DNA of 64,000 bases from Clostridium sp. 26_21 (GTDB lineage Bacteria > Bacillota > Clostridia > TANB77 > CAG-508), in assembly GCA_001915995.1 (NCBI GenBank), contig MNRO01000008.1, positions 45,142 through 109,141 on the forward strand. The letters are read 5' to 3'. How positions within the stretch are numbered: the first letter of the stretch is position 1; every line of letters begins with the position of its first letter. The position numbers were made by a program, and so were the translations under genes. The notes beneath the pieces were generated by a model that ran no database searches, had not been told where the DNA came from, and saw only the letters and a program-made list of their open reading frames with translations. This document shows, one piece after another, positions 8,247 through 16,067 of the stretch.

Positions 8247-10430
8247 ATGTTTAAAAGTTATGAAACAGAATTAGCAGGTAGAAAACTTGTAATAGAAACA
8301 GGAAAATTAGCAGGATTAGCAAATGGAAATGTTGTAGTAAAATATGGAGATACAGTTGTAATGGTAAATGTTACAGCATCAAAAGAACCAAAAGAAGGAA
8401 TAGACTTTTTTCCATTATCAGTAGATTTTGAAGAAAAAATGTATTCAGTTGGAAAAATACCAGGATCTTATACAAAAAGAGAAGGAAAACCAAGTGATAA
8501 AGCAATATTAGTATCAAGAGCTATAGATAGACCTTTAAGACCATTATTCCCAAAAGATTTCAGAAATGATGTAGTAGTTGTTGCAACAGTATTATGTGTT
8601 GAACAAGATAATTCACCAGAAGTAGCAGCAATGATTGGTGCATCTGCAGCATTATCAATATCTGATATACCATTTGGAGGACCAACAGCAGCAGTAAATG
8701 TAGGATTAGTAAATGGAGAAATAGTAATAAATCCAACAGAAGCACAAAGAAAAATAAGTGACTTAAATTTAACAGTTGCAGGAACAGCTGAAAAAGTAGC
8801 AATGATTGAAGCAGGAGCAAATGAAGTTCCAGATGATGTAATGTTAGAAGCAATTAAAAAAGGACATGAAGAAATTAAAAAAGTATGTCAATTTATTCAA
8901 AAAATGAAAGACGAAATAGGAAAGCCAAAATTTGCATACAAATCATTTGCAGTAGATCATGATTTATATGAAGAATTAGAAAAAGATTATACAGAAAAAA
9001 TGAAAACAGCTGTACAAGAAATAGACAAAGACACAAGAGACAATAATGTTGCAGCGTTAACAGAAGAAATTGAAAAAGCTCTTGCTGAAAAATTAGGAGA
9101 AGAAGAATTCGATAAAAGAAAGCAAGAAATTGGTGAAGCAGTTTATAAATTAGAGAAAAAATGTGTAAGAGATATGATATTCTATGAACATAAAAGAGTT
9201 GATGGAAGAGCAATTGATGAAATAAGACCATTATCATGTGAAGTAGGATTATTACCACGTACACATGGAAGTGCATTATTTACAAGAGGACAAACTCAAG
9301 TAATGTCAATAGTAACACTTGGAATGAAGAGTGAAGAACAAGAATTAGATGGAATAGATACAGAAACATCAAAAAGATATATGCATCAATATAACTTCCC
9401 TGGATATAGTGTTGGTGAAGCAAAAACATCAAGAGGACCTGGAAGAAGAGAAATTGGACATGGTGCATTAGCAGAAAAAGCATTAGTTCCAGTATTACCA
9501 CCAGTAGAAGAATTCCCATATGCAATAAGAGTTGTATCAGAAGTATTATCTTCAAATGGTTCAACATCACAAGCAAGTATATGTGGAAGTACATTAGCAT
9601 TAATGGATGCAGGTGTTCCAATTAAGAGACCAGTTGCAGGTATCTCAACAGGACTTGTAACAAATCCAGAAAATCCAGATGATTATGTAATGTTAACAGA
9701 CATTCAAGGATTAGAAGACTTTTTCGGAGATATGGACTTCAAAGTTGGCGGAACAGAAAAAGGTATTACAGCAATACAAGTAGATATTAAAGTAGATGGA
9801 TTATCATATAAGATAATAGAAGAAGCATTTGCAAGAACAAAAAAAGCAAGACAATATATATTAGATGATATAATGAAACCAGTTATTTCAGAACCAAGAG
9901 AAGAAATATCAAAATATGCACCACATATAATTACAACACAAATTAAAGTTGAAAAAATTAAAGATGTAATTGGAAAAGGTGGAGAAACAATTAATAAAAT
10001 AATTGATGAAACAGGTGTAAAAATAGATATTGAAGAAGATGGACAAGTATTCATATATTCAACAGATGCTGAAATGGGAGAAAAAGCATTAGATATAATA
10101 GAAAATATAGCAAGAGTAGTTGAAGTTGGACAAATATATTATGGAACAGTAACAAGAACAACATCATTTGGAGCATTTGTAGATATTGGTGGAGGAAAAG
10201 AAGGATTAGTTCATATATCAAAAATAGCTAAAGAACATATTAAAAATGTTACAGACTATGTAAATGTTGGAGATAAAGTTCCAGTAAAAGTTATTGAAAT
10301 AGATGACCAAGGTAGAATTAATTTAACAATGAAAGATTTAGTTGAAAATAATTCAGAAGAAAATAAAGATGAAAATTCTTCAGAGGAAAACACAGAAGCA
10401 CTTTCAAGTGAAGAGAAAATAGAAGAATAA
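8247..10430 (+). CDS. pnp: Polyribonucleotide nucleotidyltransferase (PNPase)
   Basis: Phosphorolytic 3'-5' exoribonuclease of RNA turnover. 727 residues, near the family's usual 700. Two RNase PH-like domains (about 1-210 and 305-540) are separated by a helical linker. The second core shows GRREIGHGALAEKAL and QASICGSTLALMDAGV. A KH domain with GKGGETI is near residue 576 and an S1 domain (GTVTRTTSFGAFVDIGGGKEG) near 630-700. The C-terminus is a Glu/Ser-rich tail. The start is MFKSYETELAGRKL, typical of the family, although its ribosome site is weak; the strong site lies 40 bp upstream behind a hairpin. Confidence 0.98.
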   Translation: MFKSYETELAGRKLVIETGKLAGLANGNVVVKYGDTVVMVNVTASKEPKEGIDFFPLSVDFEEKMYSVGKIPGSYTKREGKPSDKAILVSRAIDRPLRPLFPKDFRNDVVVVATVLCVEQDNSPEVAAMIGASAALSISDIPFGGPTAAVNVGLVNGEIVINPTEAQRKISDLNLTVAGTAEKVAMIEAGANEVPDDVMLEAIKKGHEEIKKVCQFIQKMKDEIGKPKFAYKSFAVDHDLYEELEKDYTEKMKTAVQEIDKDTRDNNVAALTEEIEKALAEKLGEEEFDKRKQEIGEAVYKLEKKCVRDMIFYEHKRVDGRAIDEIRPLSCEVGLLPRTHGSALFTRGQTQVMSIVTLGMKSEEQELDGIDTETSKRYMHQYNFPGYSVGEAKTSRGPGRREIGHGALAEKALVPVLPPVEEFPYAIRVVSEVLSSNGSTSQASICGSTLALMDAGVPIKRPVAGISTGLVTNPENPDDYVMLTDIQGLEDFFGDMDFKVGGTEKGITAIQVDIKVDGLSYKIIEEAFARTKKARQYILDDIMKPVISEPREEISKYAPHIITTQIKVEKIKDVIGKGGETINKIIDETGVKIDIEEDGQVFIYSTDAEMGEKALDIIENIARVVEVGQIYYGTVTRTTSFGAFVDIGGGKEGLVHISKIAKEHIKNVTDYVNVGDKVPVKVIEIDDQGRINLTMKDLVENNSEENKDENSSEENTEALSSEEKIEE

Positions 10431-10436
10431 TATAAT

Positions 10437-10484
10437 AAAAAGATTCTTAGTAGTAGATTTGTACTATATAAGAATCTTCTTTTC
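10437..10484. terminator. Bidirectional terminator between pnp and dapA
   Basis: AGATTCTTA (10441-10449) / TAAGAATCT (10469-10477), flanked by an A run on the left and a T run on the right, so it can serve both convergent units. Confidence 0.85.
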
Positions 10485-11353
10485 TATTTTATAAGTGCTT
10501 TTAATTTATTTCTTAAATTATCAGAACATTTTATAAGAGGTAAACGTGGTTCTCCAAAATTAAAGCCTAATAAATTTAATGCTTCTTTGACTGGAATAGG
10601 ATTTGTTTCTTCAAATAAGGCATTAATTATAGGTAAAGCTTTTAATTGATATTTTAAAGAATTTGCAAGATCTCCATCAAAAAAGGAATTTGTAATATCA
10701 AGAGTAAGAGAAGGATTTATATTTGAAAGAACAGATATAACTCCTTGACCACCTAATGATAAAATAGGCAAAATTTGATCATCATTTCCAGAATATATTA
10801 GTAGATTATCACCACATAAACTAGCTATTCTAGTAATTTGACTTATATTACCACTAGCCTCTTTAATCCCAACGATATTTTCGATTTTTGATAATTCTAA
10901 ACAAGTTTCAGGAGAAATATTCATTCCTGTACGACTTGGAACATTATATAAAATAATAGGAATAGAAACAGAATTACTAATTGATTTATAATGTTCAATT
11001 AAACCATTTTGAGTAGTTTTATTATAATAAGGAGTAACAACAAGTAATCCATTTGCTCCAAGTTTTTCAGCTATTTTAGACATTTCAATTGCTGATAAAG
11101 TATTATTTGAACCAGTACCAACAATTATAGGAACTCTTTTATTAGTAACAGAAATTGCACATTTTATTAAATCAATTTTCTCATTTTGAGACATTGTTGA
11201 AGCTTCTCCAGTAGTACCACATACAACTAAAGCATTTATTCCAGAGTTTATTTGTAACTCGATAAATTCTTCAAATACTTTAAAATTGATTTTTTCATCT
11301 ATAAAAGGAGTTGCAAGAGCAGTTGCTACACCTGTAAATAATTTATTTTTCAT
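10484..11353 (-). CDS. dapA: 4-hydroxy-tetrahydrodipicolinate synthase
   Basis: Condenses pyruvate with aspartate semialdehyde in lysine/diaminopimelate synthesis; the product line also leads to dipicolinate in spore formers. 289 residues, normal for the TIM-barrel family. Visible motifs are GTTGEASTMS near residue 46, the catalytic tyrosine in LYNVPSRTG near 133, and the Schiff-base lysine in GIKEASG near 161. The start codon lies inside the end of asd, 11 bp overlapping, with GGAGG just before it, so the two genes are translated from one message. It uses more T-ending codons than the plus-strand genes. Confidence 0.97.
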   Translation of the reverse strand: MKNKLFTGVATALATPFIDEKINFKVFEEFIELQINSGINALVVCGTTGEASTMSQNEKIDLIKCAISVTNKRVPIIVGTGSNNTLSAIEMSKIAEKLGANGLLVVTPYYNKTTQNGLIEHYKSISNSVSIPIILYNVPSRTGMNISPETCLELSKIENIVGIKEASGNISQITRIASLCGDNLLIYSGNDDQILPILSLGGQGVISVLSNINPSLTLDITNSFFDGDLANSLKYQLKALPIINALFEETNPIPVKEALNLLGFNFGEPRLPLIKCSDNLRNKLKALIK

Positions 11354-12356
11354 AAGTTTCCTCCATCTTTAAAAGTTTTTCAACAATTTGAATAGCATTA
11401 CTAGCAGCACCTTTTCTTAAATTATCAGCAACAACCCATAAATTAAGAGAATTTTGCTTGCTAAAATCTCTTCTAATTCTTCCAACTAATACATCATCAT
11501 GACCATTAGCTATTGAATTTATAGGATATGAATCATTTTTATCATCATTTAAAACAAGAATCCCAGGTGAAGTTTTTAAAGTTGTAATAACATCAGAAAT
11601 TTCAAAGCTTTTTTCAAATTCAACATTTATACTTTCTCCATGACAATTTGAAACTGGAACACGCACGCAAGTAGATGTTATAGGTAAATAAGGATGACCT
11701 AAAATTTTTCTTGTTTCATTAATCATTTTCATTTCTTCTTTTGTATAACCATTTACAAGAAATACATCTATTTTGGGTAAACAATTATCAAAAATAGGGT
11801 GAGAAAATTTTAATAATGGTGAATATGTTTTTGCACGACCATTTTCTAAATCTTGTAATCCAAGTTTCCCAGCACCAGAAACAGCCTGATATGTAGAATA
11901 AACGATTCTTTTTATCTTATATTTATCATCTAATGGCTTTAAAGCAACAACAGCTTGAATTGTAGAACAATTAGGATTTGCTATAATATTTTTATGATTT
12001 ATAATATCATTAAAATTTACTTCTGGAACAATTAAAGGGACATCATCATCCATTCTAAAAGCACTACTATTATCAATTACAACACAACCCTTTGAGGCTG
12101 CAATATGGGCAAAATGTCTTGAAGTTTCTGCACCAGCAGAAAAGATTGCAAAATCGAAATGTTCATCAAAAGAGAAATCTTTTAATTCATGAACAAGATA
12201 TCTTGTATTCATAAACTTTAATTCTGTACCAGCAGATTTTTTGGAAGAAAAAAGAGTATATTCTAAATTTTGAATATTTTTTTCTTCTAATATTTTTAAT
12301 GCAGTTCTTCCAACTAACCCTGTTGCACCAACAATTGCTAATTTATATTTTTTCAT
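11343..12356 (-). CDS. asd: Aspartate-semialdehyde dehydrogenase
   Basis: NADPH-dependent conversion of aspartyl phosphate to aspartate semialdehyde, the substrate of the next gene, dapA. 337 residues. The N-terminal Rossmann motif is GATGLVG (residues 10-16). The active-site cysteine is Cys130 in NPNCSTIQ. The catalytic histidine probably lies in RVPVSNCHGESI. An AAAGGA ribosome site precedes the ATG. It is first in a two-gene asd-dapA operon that overlaps by 11 bp. Confidence 0.96.
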   Translation of the reverse strand: MKKYKLAIVGATGLVGRTALKILEEKNIQNLEYTLFSSKKSAGTELKFMNTRYLVHELKDFSFDEHFDFAIFSAGAETSRHFAHIAASKGCVVIDNSSAFRMDDDVPLIVPEVNFNDIINHKNIIANPNCSTIQAVVALKPLDDKYKIKRIVYSTYQAVSGAGKLGLQDLENGRAKTYSPLLKFSHPIFDNCLPKIDVFLVNGYTKEEMKMINETRKILGHPYLPITSTCVRVPVSNCHGESINVEFEKSFEISDVITTLKTSPGILVLNDDKNDSYPINSIANGHDDVLVGRIRRDFSKQNSLNLWVVADNLRKGAASNAIQIVEKLLKMEETYEK

Positions 12357-12426
12357 AAAATAAAATCCTTTCTAAGTTATAAGAAAATATATTCAATAAC
12401 AATAAAAAAATTACTTAAAAACTAAT

Positions 12427-12455
12427 TTGACAAATTATATTTTAGATGTTATATA
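12427..12455 (+). promoter_or_regulatory. Extended -10 promoter of the 55-residue protein gene
   Basis: TTGACA (12427-12432), a 17-bp spacer and TGT-TATATA (hexamer 12450-12455). The TTG of this -35 could be mistaken for a start codon of a longer ORF. Confidence 0.65.
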
Positions 12456-12510
12456 TAATATATTAATTTTTGGAATAGTAACATTGTTTAATATGAATGG
12501 AGGTTTTTGT

Positions 12511-12678
12511 ATGCAATTGAAAATTCCTGACTATGAAAGAGTATTTAGGAGAGACCCAGAATATAAGGAATACCCAGGAATGGATCCAAAAGTTGTAGAA
12601 GCTTTAAAAAAAGACCATGTACTAACTTTATATGTTCCAGATACAGCCCGTTGGTTTGTAAGTGAGCAAAAAGAGTAA
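12511..12678 (+). CDS. Small uncharacterised protein (55 aa)
   Basis: ATG at 12511 with GGAGG at 12499-12503 (7-bp spacing). A longer in-frame ORF from 12427 would begin inside the promoter and is rejected. The protein is soluble and charged, starting MQLKIPDYERVFRRDPEY and ending VPDTARWFVSEQKE. I recognise no domain. It has its own consensus promoter and terminator, so it is probably a real monocistronic gene. Short proteins of this shape recur in clostridial genomes, but I cannot name the family. Confidence 0.7.
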   Translation: MQLKIPDYERVFRRDPEYKEYPGMDPKVVEALKKDHVLTLYVPDTARWFVSEQKE

Positions 12679-12700
12679 AGAAAAATAAACGATGTTAAAT

Positions 12701-12772
12701 TTGAGGAAATATTTCCTCAAAAAAGAGCGTAAATATATGCCCGAATTCGAGTAATATTTGCGTTCTTTTTTA
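12701..12772 (+). terminator. Perfect palindrome followed by terminator
   Basis: A perfect 20-bp palindrome (TTGAGGAAAT/ATTTCCTCAA, 12701-12720) is followed by a second stem, AGAGCGTAAATAT (12724-12736) with ATATTTGCGTTCT (12754-12766), containing two G-U pairs and ending in TTTTTT. Confidence 0.7.
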
Positions 12773-12796
12773 TATAATTTAACTTAATCAATTGCC

Positions 12797-12825
12797 TTGA
12801 CGAACAAGCCAGAAAATGGTAAAAT
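12797..12825 (+). promoter_or_regulatory. Extended -10 promoter of ymdB
   Basis: TTGACG (12797-12802), a 17-bp spacer and TGG-TAAAAT (hexamer 12820-12825). Confidence 0.65.
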
Positions 12826-12870
12826 AAAACACGAAGTAAAAAAATAAAACTTTTAGAAAGAAGGTTAAAT

Positions 12871-13644
12871 ATGAGAATATTAGCAGTAGGTGATATAGTT
12901 GGAGAATCAGGAGTTCGAAAACTAAAAGAAGAATTACCAAGAATAAAAAGAGAAGAAAATATAGATTTTGTAATAACAAACGGAGAAAATTCAGCAGGTG
13001 GAATGGGAATAAATGAAAGAAACTTTAATGATATGTTAAGTGCTGGAACAAATGTAGTAACAATGGGAAATCATACATGGGGAAAGAAAGACATATTTAA
13101 ATTTATAGATCATCCACAATTATTAAGACCAGCAAATTACCCAAAAGGAGTTGTAGGAAAAGGTCTTGGAATTTATGAATGCAATGGAAAGAAAATAGCT
13201 GTAATGAATTTTATGGGAAGAGTTGATATAAATATATTAACAGAAAATCCATTTATTATGGCAAAAGATATGGTAGAAGAAATAAAAGAACAAGTAGATA
13301 TAATAATAATAGACTTTCATGCAGAAGCAACAGCAGAGAAAATTGCTATGGCAAGATATTTAGATGGAAAAATAACCGCAATATTTGGTACACATACACA
13401 TGTACAAACAGCAGATGAACAAATCTTACCAAATGGAACAGGTTATATAACAGATATAGGAATGACAGGACCAAAGAATTCTGTAATTGGAATGGATGCC
13501 CAAGCATCAATAAAAAGATTTGAAACAACACTTCCAGAAAAATATAAATTAGCTGAAGGAGAATGTATACTAAATGCAGTAATATTTAACATAGATGATA
13601 CAACATCAAAAGTAACAGATATAAAGAGGATATATATTAGATAA
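12871..13644 (+). CDS. ymdB: YmdB-type calcineurin-like phosphodiesterase
   Basis: 257 residues, the usual length of the TIGR00282/YmdB family. The Bacillus member hydrolyses 2',3'-cyclic nucleotides and affects biofilm and sporulation decisions. Metal-binding motifs are seen in order: GDIVG (Asp8), TNGENSAGG (Asn/Glu near 37-39), MGNHTWG, DFHAEATAEK and GTHTHVQTAD. AGAAGG lies before the ATG. spoVS follows, which is the conserved ymdB-spoVS order and supports the assignment. Confidence 0.93.
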   Translation: MRILAVGDIVGESGVRKLKEELPRIKREENIDFVITNGENSAGGMGINERNFNDMLSAGTNVVTMGNHTWGKKDIFKFIDHPQLLRPANYPKGVVGKGLGIYECNGKKIAVMNFMGRVDINILTENPFIMAKDMVEEIKEQVDIIIIDFHAEATAEKIAMARYLDGKITAIFGTHTHVQTADEQILPNGTGYITDIGMTGPKNSVIGMDAQASIKRFETTLPEKYKLAEGECILNAVIFNIDDTTSKVTDIKRIYIR

Positions 13645-13772
13645 ATCTGTCGAAACTTGTAATAAAGATTTCTAAAAATTTCCAAAAACTACTAGACATG
13701 ACCTCCTAAATAATGTAAAATACAAAATGTAAAAGTTGCAACAAAAAAATAATTATAGGAGGCAAAAGAGAA

Positions 13773-14036
13773 ATGGAAATCTTAAAAATTTCATCAAAAT
13801 CTAATCCGAATTCAGTAGCAGGAGCTATAGCAGGATTAGTAAAAGAATCAAACAAAGCAGAAATGCAAGCAATCGGAGCAGGAGCTCTAAATCAAGCAGT
13901 AAAGGCAGTAGCGATAGCAAGAGGATTTGTAGCACCATCAGGAGTTGACTTAGTTTGCATACCAGCTTTTGCTGAAGTAGAGGTTGAAGGGGAAGACAGA
14001 ACAGGAATAAAACTGATTGTAGAATCAAGAAAATAA
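13773..14036 (+). CDS. spoVS: Stage V sporulation protein S
   Basis: 87 residues, essentially the full conserved SpoVS sequence (MEILKISSKSNPNSVAGAIAG..., VAIARGFVAPSGVDLVCIPAF). It is a small Alba-like protein that affects septation and spore coat assembly. TAGGAGG lies 12 bp before the ATG. A weak TAGACA-N17-TAAAAT promoter is possible at 13693-13721. A short palindrome GTTGCAAC lies at 13735-13742. SpoVS also occurs in some non-spore formers, but other sporulation genes are in the window. Confidence 0.97.
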   Translation: MEILKISSKSNPNSVAGAIAGLVKESNKAEMQAIGAGALNQAVKAVAIARGFVAPSGVDLVCIPAFAEVEVEGEDRTGIKLIVESRK

Positions 14037-14108
14037 ATATAAATTAAATGGGGGCTATATTATTATATATGGTTCCTATTTTTATATGTGGAAAATGAAT
14101 TAAAATAC

Positions 14109-14137
14109 TTGAAAAAACGCACTTTATAATGTATTAT
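14109..14137 (+). promoter_or_regulatory. Promoter of the solute-binding protein gene
   Basis: TTGAAA (14109-14114), a 17-bp spacer and TATTAT (14132-14137); other TATAAT-like boxes lie close by at 14125 and 14135, so the exact -10 is uncertain. Confidence 0.45.
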
Positions 14138-14178
14138 AATTATACATAATAAAATTTATAAAAAGGGATGATAAAAAA

Positions 14179-15759
14179 GTGAAAAGCAATTTTGCAAAAT
14201 ATATATTTATAATATTTATAATTGGAATTACTTTATTTGTAGCATATAAGTTAAATGAAGAAAAGAAAAATACAACAAACGATGAGCAAACAAATATCGT
14301 AAAAGAAGATGATATAGGCAAAGAAATAAAATTAGGAATTGCAGAATTTGATACAATAAATCCATTATTAAGTAAAAATAAACAGGTTCAAGAAATTACA
14401 AAAATAATATATGAACCTATGCTACAATTAACAAGTGAATATAAATTAGAAAAATGTTTAGCAAAAGATTGGGCAAAAACAGCAGAAAATAAATATTTAG
14501 TAAAACTTGATGATACAATAAAATGGTCTGATGGAAATAGTTTATCAGCAGATGATGTTGTATTTACAATAGATCAATTAAAAAAAGTAGATTCAATATA
14601 TTCAGAAAATGTAAAGAATATAACAGAAGTTAATAAAATAGATGATAATACAATAAGAATAATATTAGACCATGAAATACCTTTTTTTGAATATAACTTG
14701 ATATTTCCTATATTGAGCAGAAAAAATTATGAAGGACAGGATTTTGTTTATGGTTCAAGTAATAATGCTCCAATTGGAACTGGAAAGTATAAAATTATAC
14801 TTAATAGTGGAGAAAATATAATATTAGAAAAAAATGAGAATTATAAGAGATCAGATTTGACACTTGAAAAAATTACAATAATTAAATATTCCAATATTGG
14901 AGAAATGTATAATGCTTTTAAATTAGGGAAGATAGATGTAATAACTACCAATAATACATTAATAGAAAATTATATAGGAACAATAGGATACAACAAATCT
15001 GAAATAAATGGAAGAAATTTTGATTTTTTAGCAATTAATACTCAAAATTCGATTTTAGCTAATAAAGAAGTAAGACAAGCAATCTCAAGAGCCATAAATA
15101 GAGAAAGTATAATATCACAAGTATATGGTGGAAAATATAGAACTCAAGACTATTTTTTAGATTATGGAAATTGGTTACAGGGAGAAAAAACTGACATGTC
15201 ATATAATATTGATATTGCAAATGAAATATTAGTTAATAATGGTTGGGAGTATAAATATAATAGATGGCAAAGATATATTAATTATACTACTCAAATAATA
15301 AATTTAAAACTTGTTGTTCAAGCATCAAATGATGCAAGAGTAGCAGTCGCAGATATGATAAAAGAAAATTTAGAAGAATTAGGAATGAAGATAACAATTA
15401 TAAAAGCAACAGATAATCAATATCAATCATATTTAGACAATAAAAATTATGATATGATATTAACAGGTGTAACACTATCATTAAGTCCAAATTTAGAAAC
15501 ATTTTTTGGAAATGGAAATTTAGCAAATTTTTCAAATGAAGAATTAAATTCAATAATGAATGAAGTAAAAAATATAACTAAAGAAGATTTATTAAAAGAA
15601 AAATATATAAGAATTAGACAAATATATAATGATGAAGTACCTTATATAGGATTATTTAGTAATTATTATGAAGTTGCAAGTAACTGGACTTTAAAAGGCA
15701 GTATACCAGCTAATTGGTATAATATATTTATTAATATAGATAATTGGTATAAAAATTAA
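14179..15759 (+). CDS. Orphan family 5 extracellular solute-binding protein
   Basis: 526 residues with a GTG start preceded by AAAAAGGGA. The N-terminus has one hydrophobic segment (residues about 7-22, IFIIFIIGITLFVAYKL) with no lipobox cysteine, so it is probably an uncleaved anchor. The rest matches oligopeptide/dipeptide-binding proteins: IIYEPMLQLTSEYKLEKCLAKDW, VKLDDTIKWSDGNSLSADDVVFTID, APIGTGKYKI, NKEVRQAISRAINRESI. No permease or ATPase gene lies nearby, which is unusual for an ABC importer. It may work with a remote transporter or act as a sensor. A structured element begins 16 bp after the stop codon. Confidence 0.85.
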   Translation: MKSNFAKYIFIIFIIGITLFVAYKLNEEKKNTTNDEQTNIVKEDDIGKEIKLGIAEFDTINPLLSKNKQVQEITKIIYEPMLQLTSEYKLEKCLAKDWAKTAENKYLVKLDDTIKWSDGNSLSADDVVFTIDQLKKVDSIYSENVKNITEVNKIDDNTIRIILDHEIPFFEYNLIFPILSRKNYEGQDFVYGSSNNAPIGTGKYKIILNSGENIILEKNENYKRSDLTLEKITIIKYSNIGEMYNAFKLGKIDVITTNNTLIENYIGTIGYNKSEINGRNFDFLAINTQNSILANKEVRQAISRAINRESIISQVYGGKYRTQDYFLDYGNWLQGEKTDMSYNIDIANEILVNNGWEYKYNRWQRYINYTTQIINLKLVVQASNDARVAVADMIKENLEELGMKITIIKATDNQYQSYLDNKNYDMILTGVTLSLSPNLETFFGNGNLANFSNEELNSIMNEVKNITKEDLLKEKYIRIRQIYNDEVPYIGLFSNYYEVASNWTLKGSIPANWYNIFINIDNWYKN

Positions 15760-15775
15760 TTATAAAAGTTTGAAA

Positions 15776-15930
15776 TATAAGTTTTGCATGAAATGACGAA
15801 TGTGCATGAAGAAATTTTAGAAATTCTTTGCAATTTTATGGAAAAAGTTCACTTTAGTGGAAGGGTGCCATAAAATAAGTTAGAATTTCTTAAATTTCGT
15901 AATAAGCTGAGGAATGTTTCAATACTTATA
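15776..15930 (+). ncRNA. Structured intergenic element, copy 1
   Basis: First copy of a ~155-nt element found twice in the window; the other is at 18945-19101. Over a 142-nt core the copies differ at nine positions. The fold read from the sequence has three parts. The outer stem is TATAAGT (15776-15782) with ACTTATA (15924-15930). The main stem pairs 15811-15827 with 15882-15898 (17 bp, one mismatch). The apical stem is ATTTTATGG (15833-15841) with CCATAAAAT (15868-15876), closing a loop with a small TTCAC/GTGGAA hairpin. Three pairs covary between copies. It lies between the solute-binding protein stop codon and the recA promoter. I recognise no known RNA family; plus-strand orientation is favoured by G-U pairs but not proven. 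Confidence 0.75.
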
Positions 15931-15934
15931 ATAT

Positions 15935-15971
15935 GCAATTAAAAAATTATGAAAAAATTTCATAAAATTGC
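15935..15971 (+). repeat. Hairpin abutting the recA -35 element
   Basis: TTATGAAA (15947-15954) pairs with TTTCATAA (15958-15965), and GCAATT (15935-15940) with AATTGC (15966-15971). The stem ends at the base before TTGACA. Its 3' arm is also complementary, apart from one extra G, to GCAATTTTATGG inside the preceding element. Confidence 0.55.
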
Positions 15972-15999
15972 TTGACAAAAAAACAAAAAAAGATATAAT
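15972..15999 (+). promoter_or_regulatory. Promoter of recA
   Basis: TTGACA (15972-15977), a 16-bp spacer and TATAAT (15994-15999). Confidence 0.8.
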
Positions 16000-16007
16000 A
16001 TAGATAT

Positions 16008-16021
16008 CGAACAAAGGTTTA
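16008..16021 (+). promoter_or_regulatory. Candidate LexA (SOS) box at recA
   Basis: CGAACAAAGGTTTA lies 9 bp after the -10. The left half is identical to the box at recN; the right half GTTT agrees with the SOS consensus GTTC in three of four bases. Confidence 0.55.
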
Positions 16022-16067
16022 GAAAAAGAGACACAGAAAATAGTCTCAAGAAAGGAAAGATACAAAC

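Noticed and set aside
9280..9621. Long minus-strand ORF opposite pnp, rich in Leu and His.
   Set aside because: It is a shadow of A-rich codons on the plus strand; no ribosome site and no conserved pattern. The same applies to the other Leu-rich minus-strand ORFs under plus-strand genes.
12427..12510. Longer N-terminus for the 55-residue protein.
   Set aside because: It would start at the TTG of the -35 box and carry no ribosome site.
15851..15876. GGGTGCCA in the repeated element looks like the T-box core.
   Set aside because: The T-box motif needs the UGGN-ACC arrangement with an antiterminator; the sequence after GGGTG is different and the downstream genes (recA, rel) are not amino-acid genes.
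15776..15930. The long hairpin with internal loops recalls 6S RNA.
   Set aside because: Size and shape are roughly similar, but I see no clear open-complex-like bubble, and two near-identical copies 3 kb apart behind stop codons do not fit.
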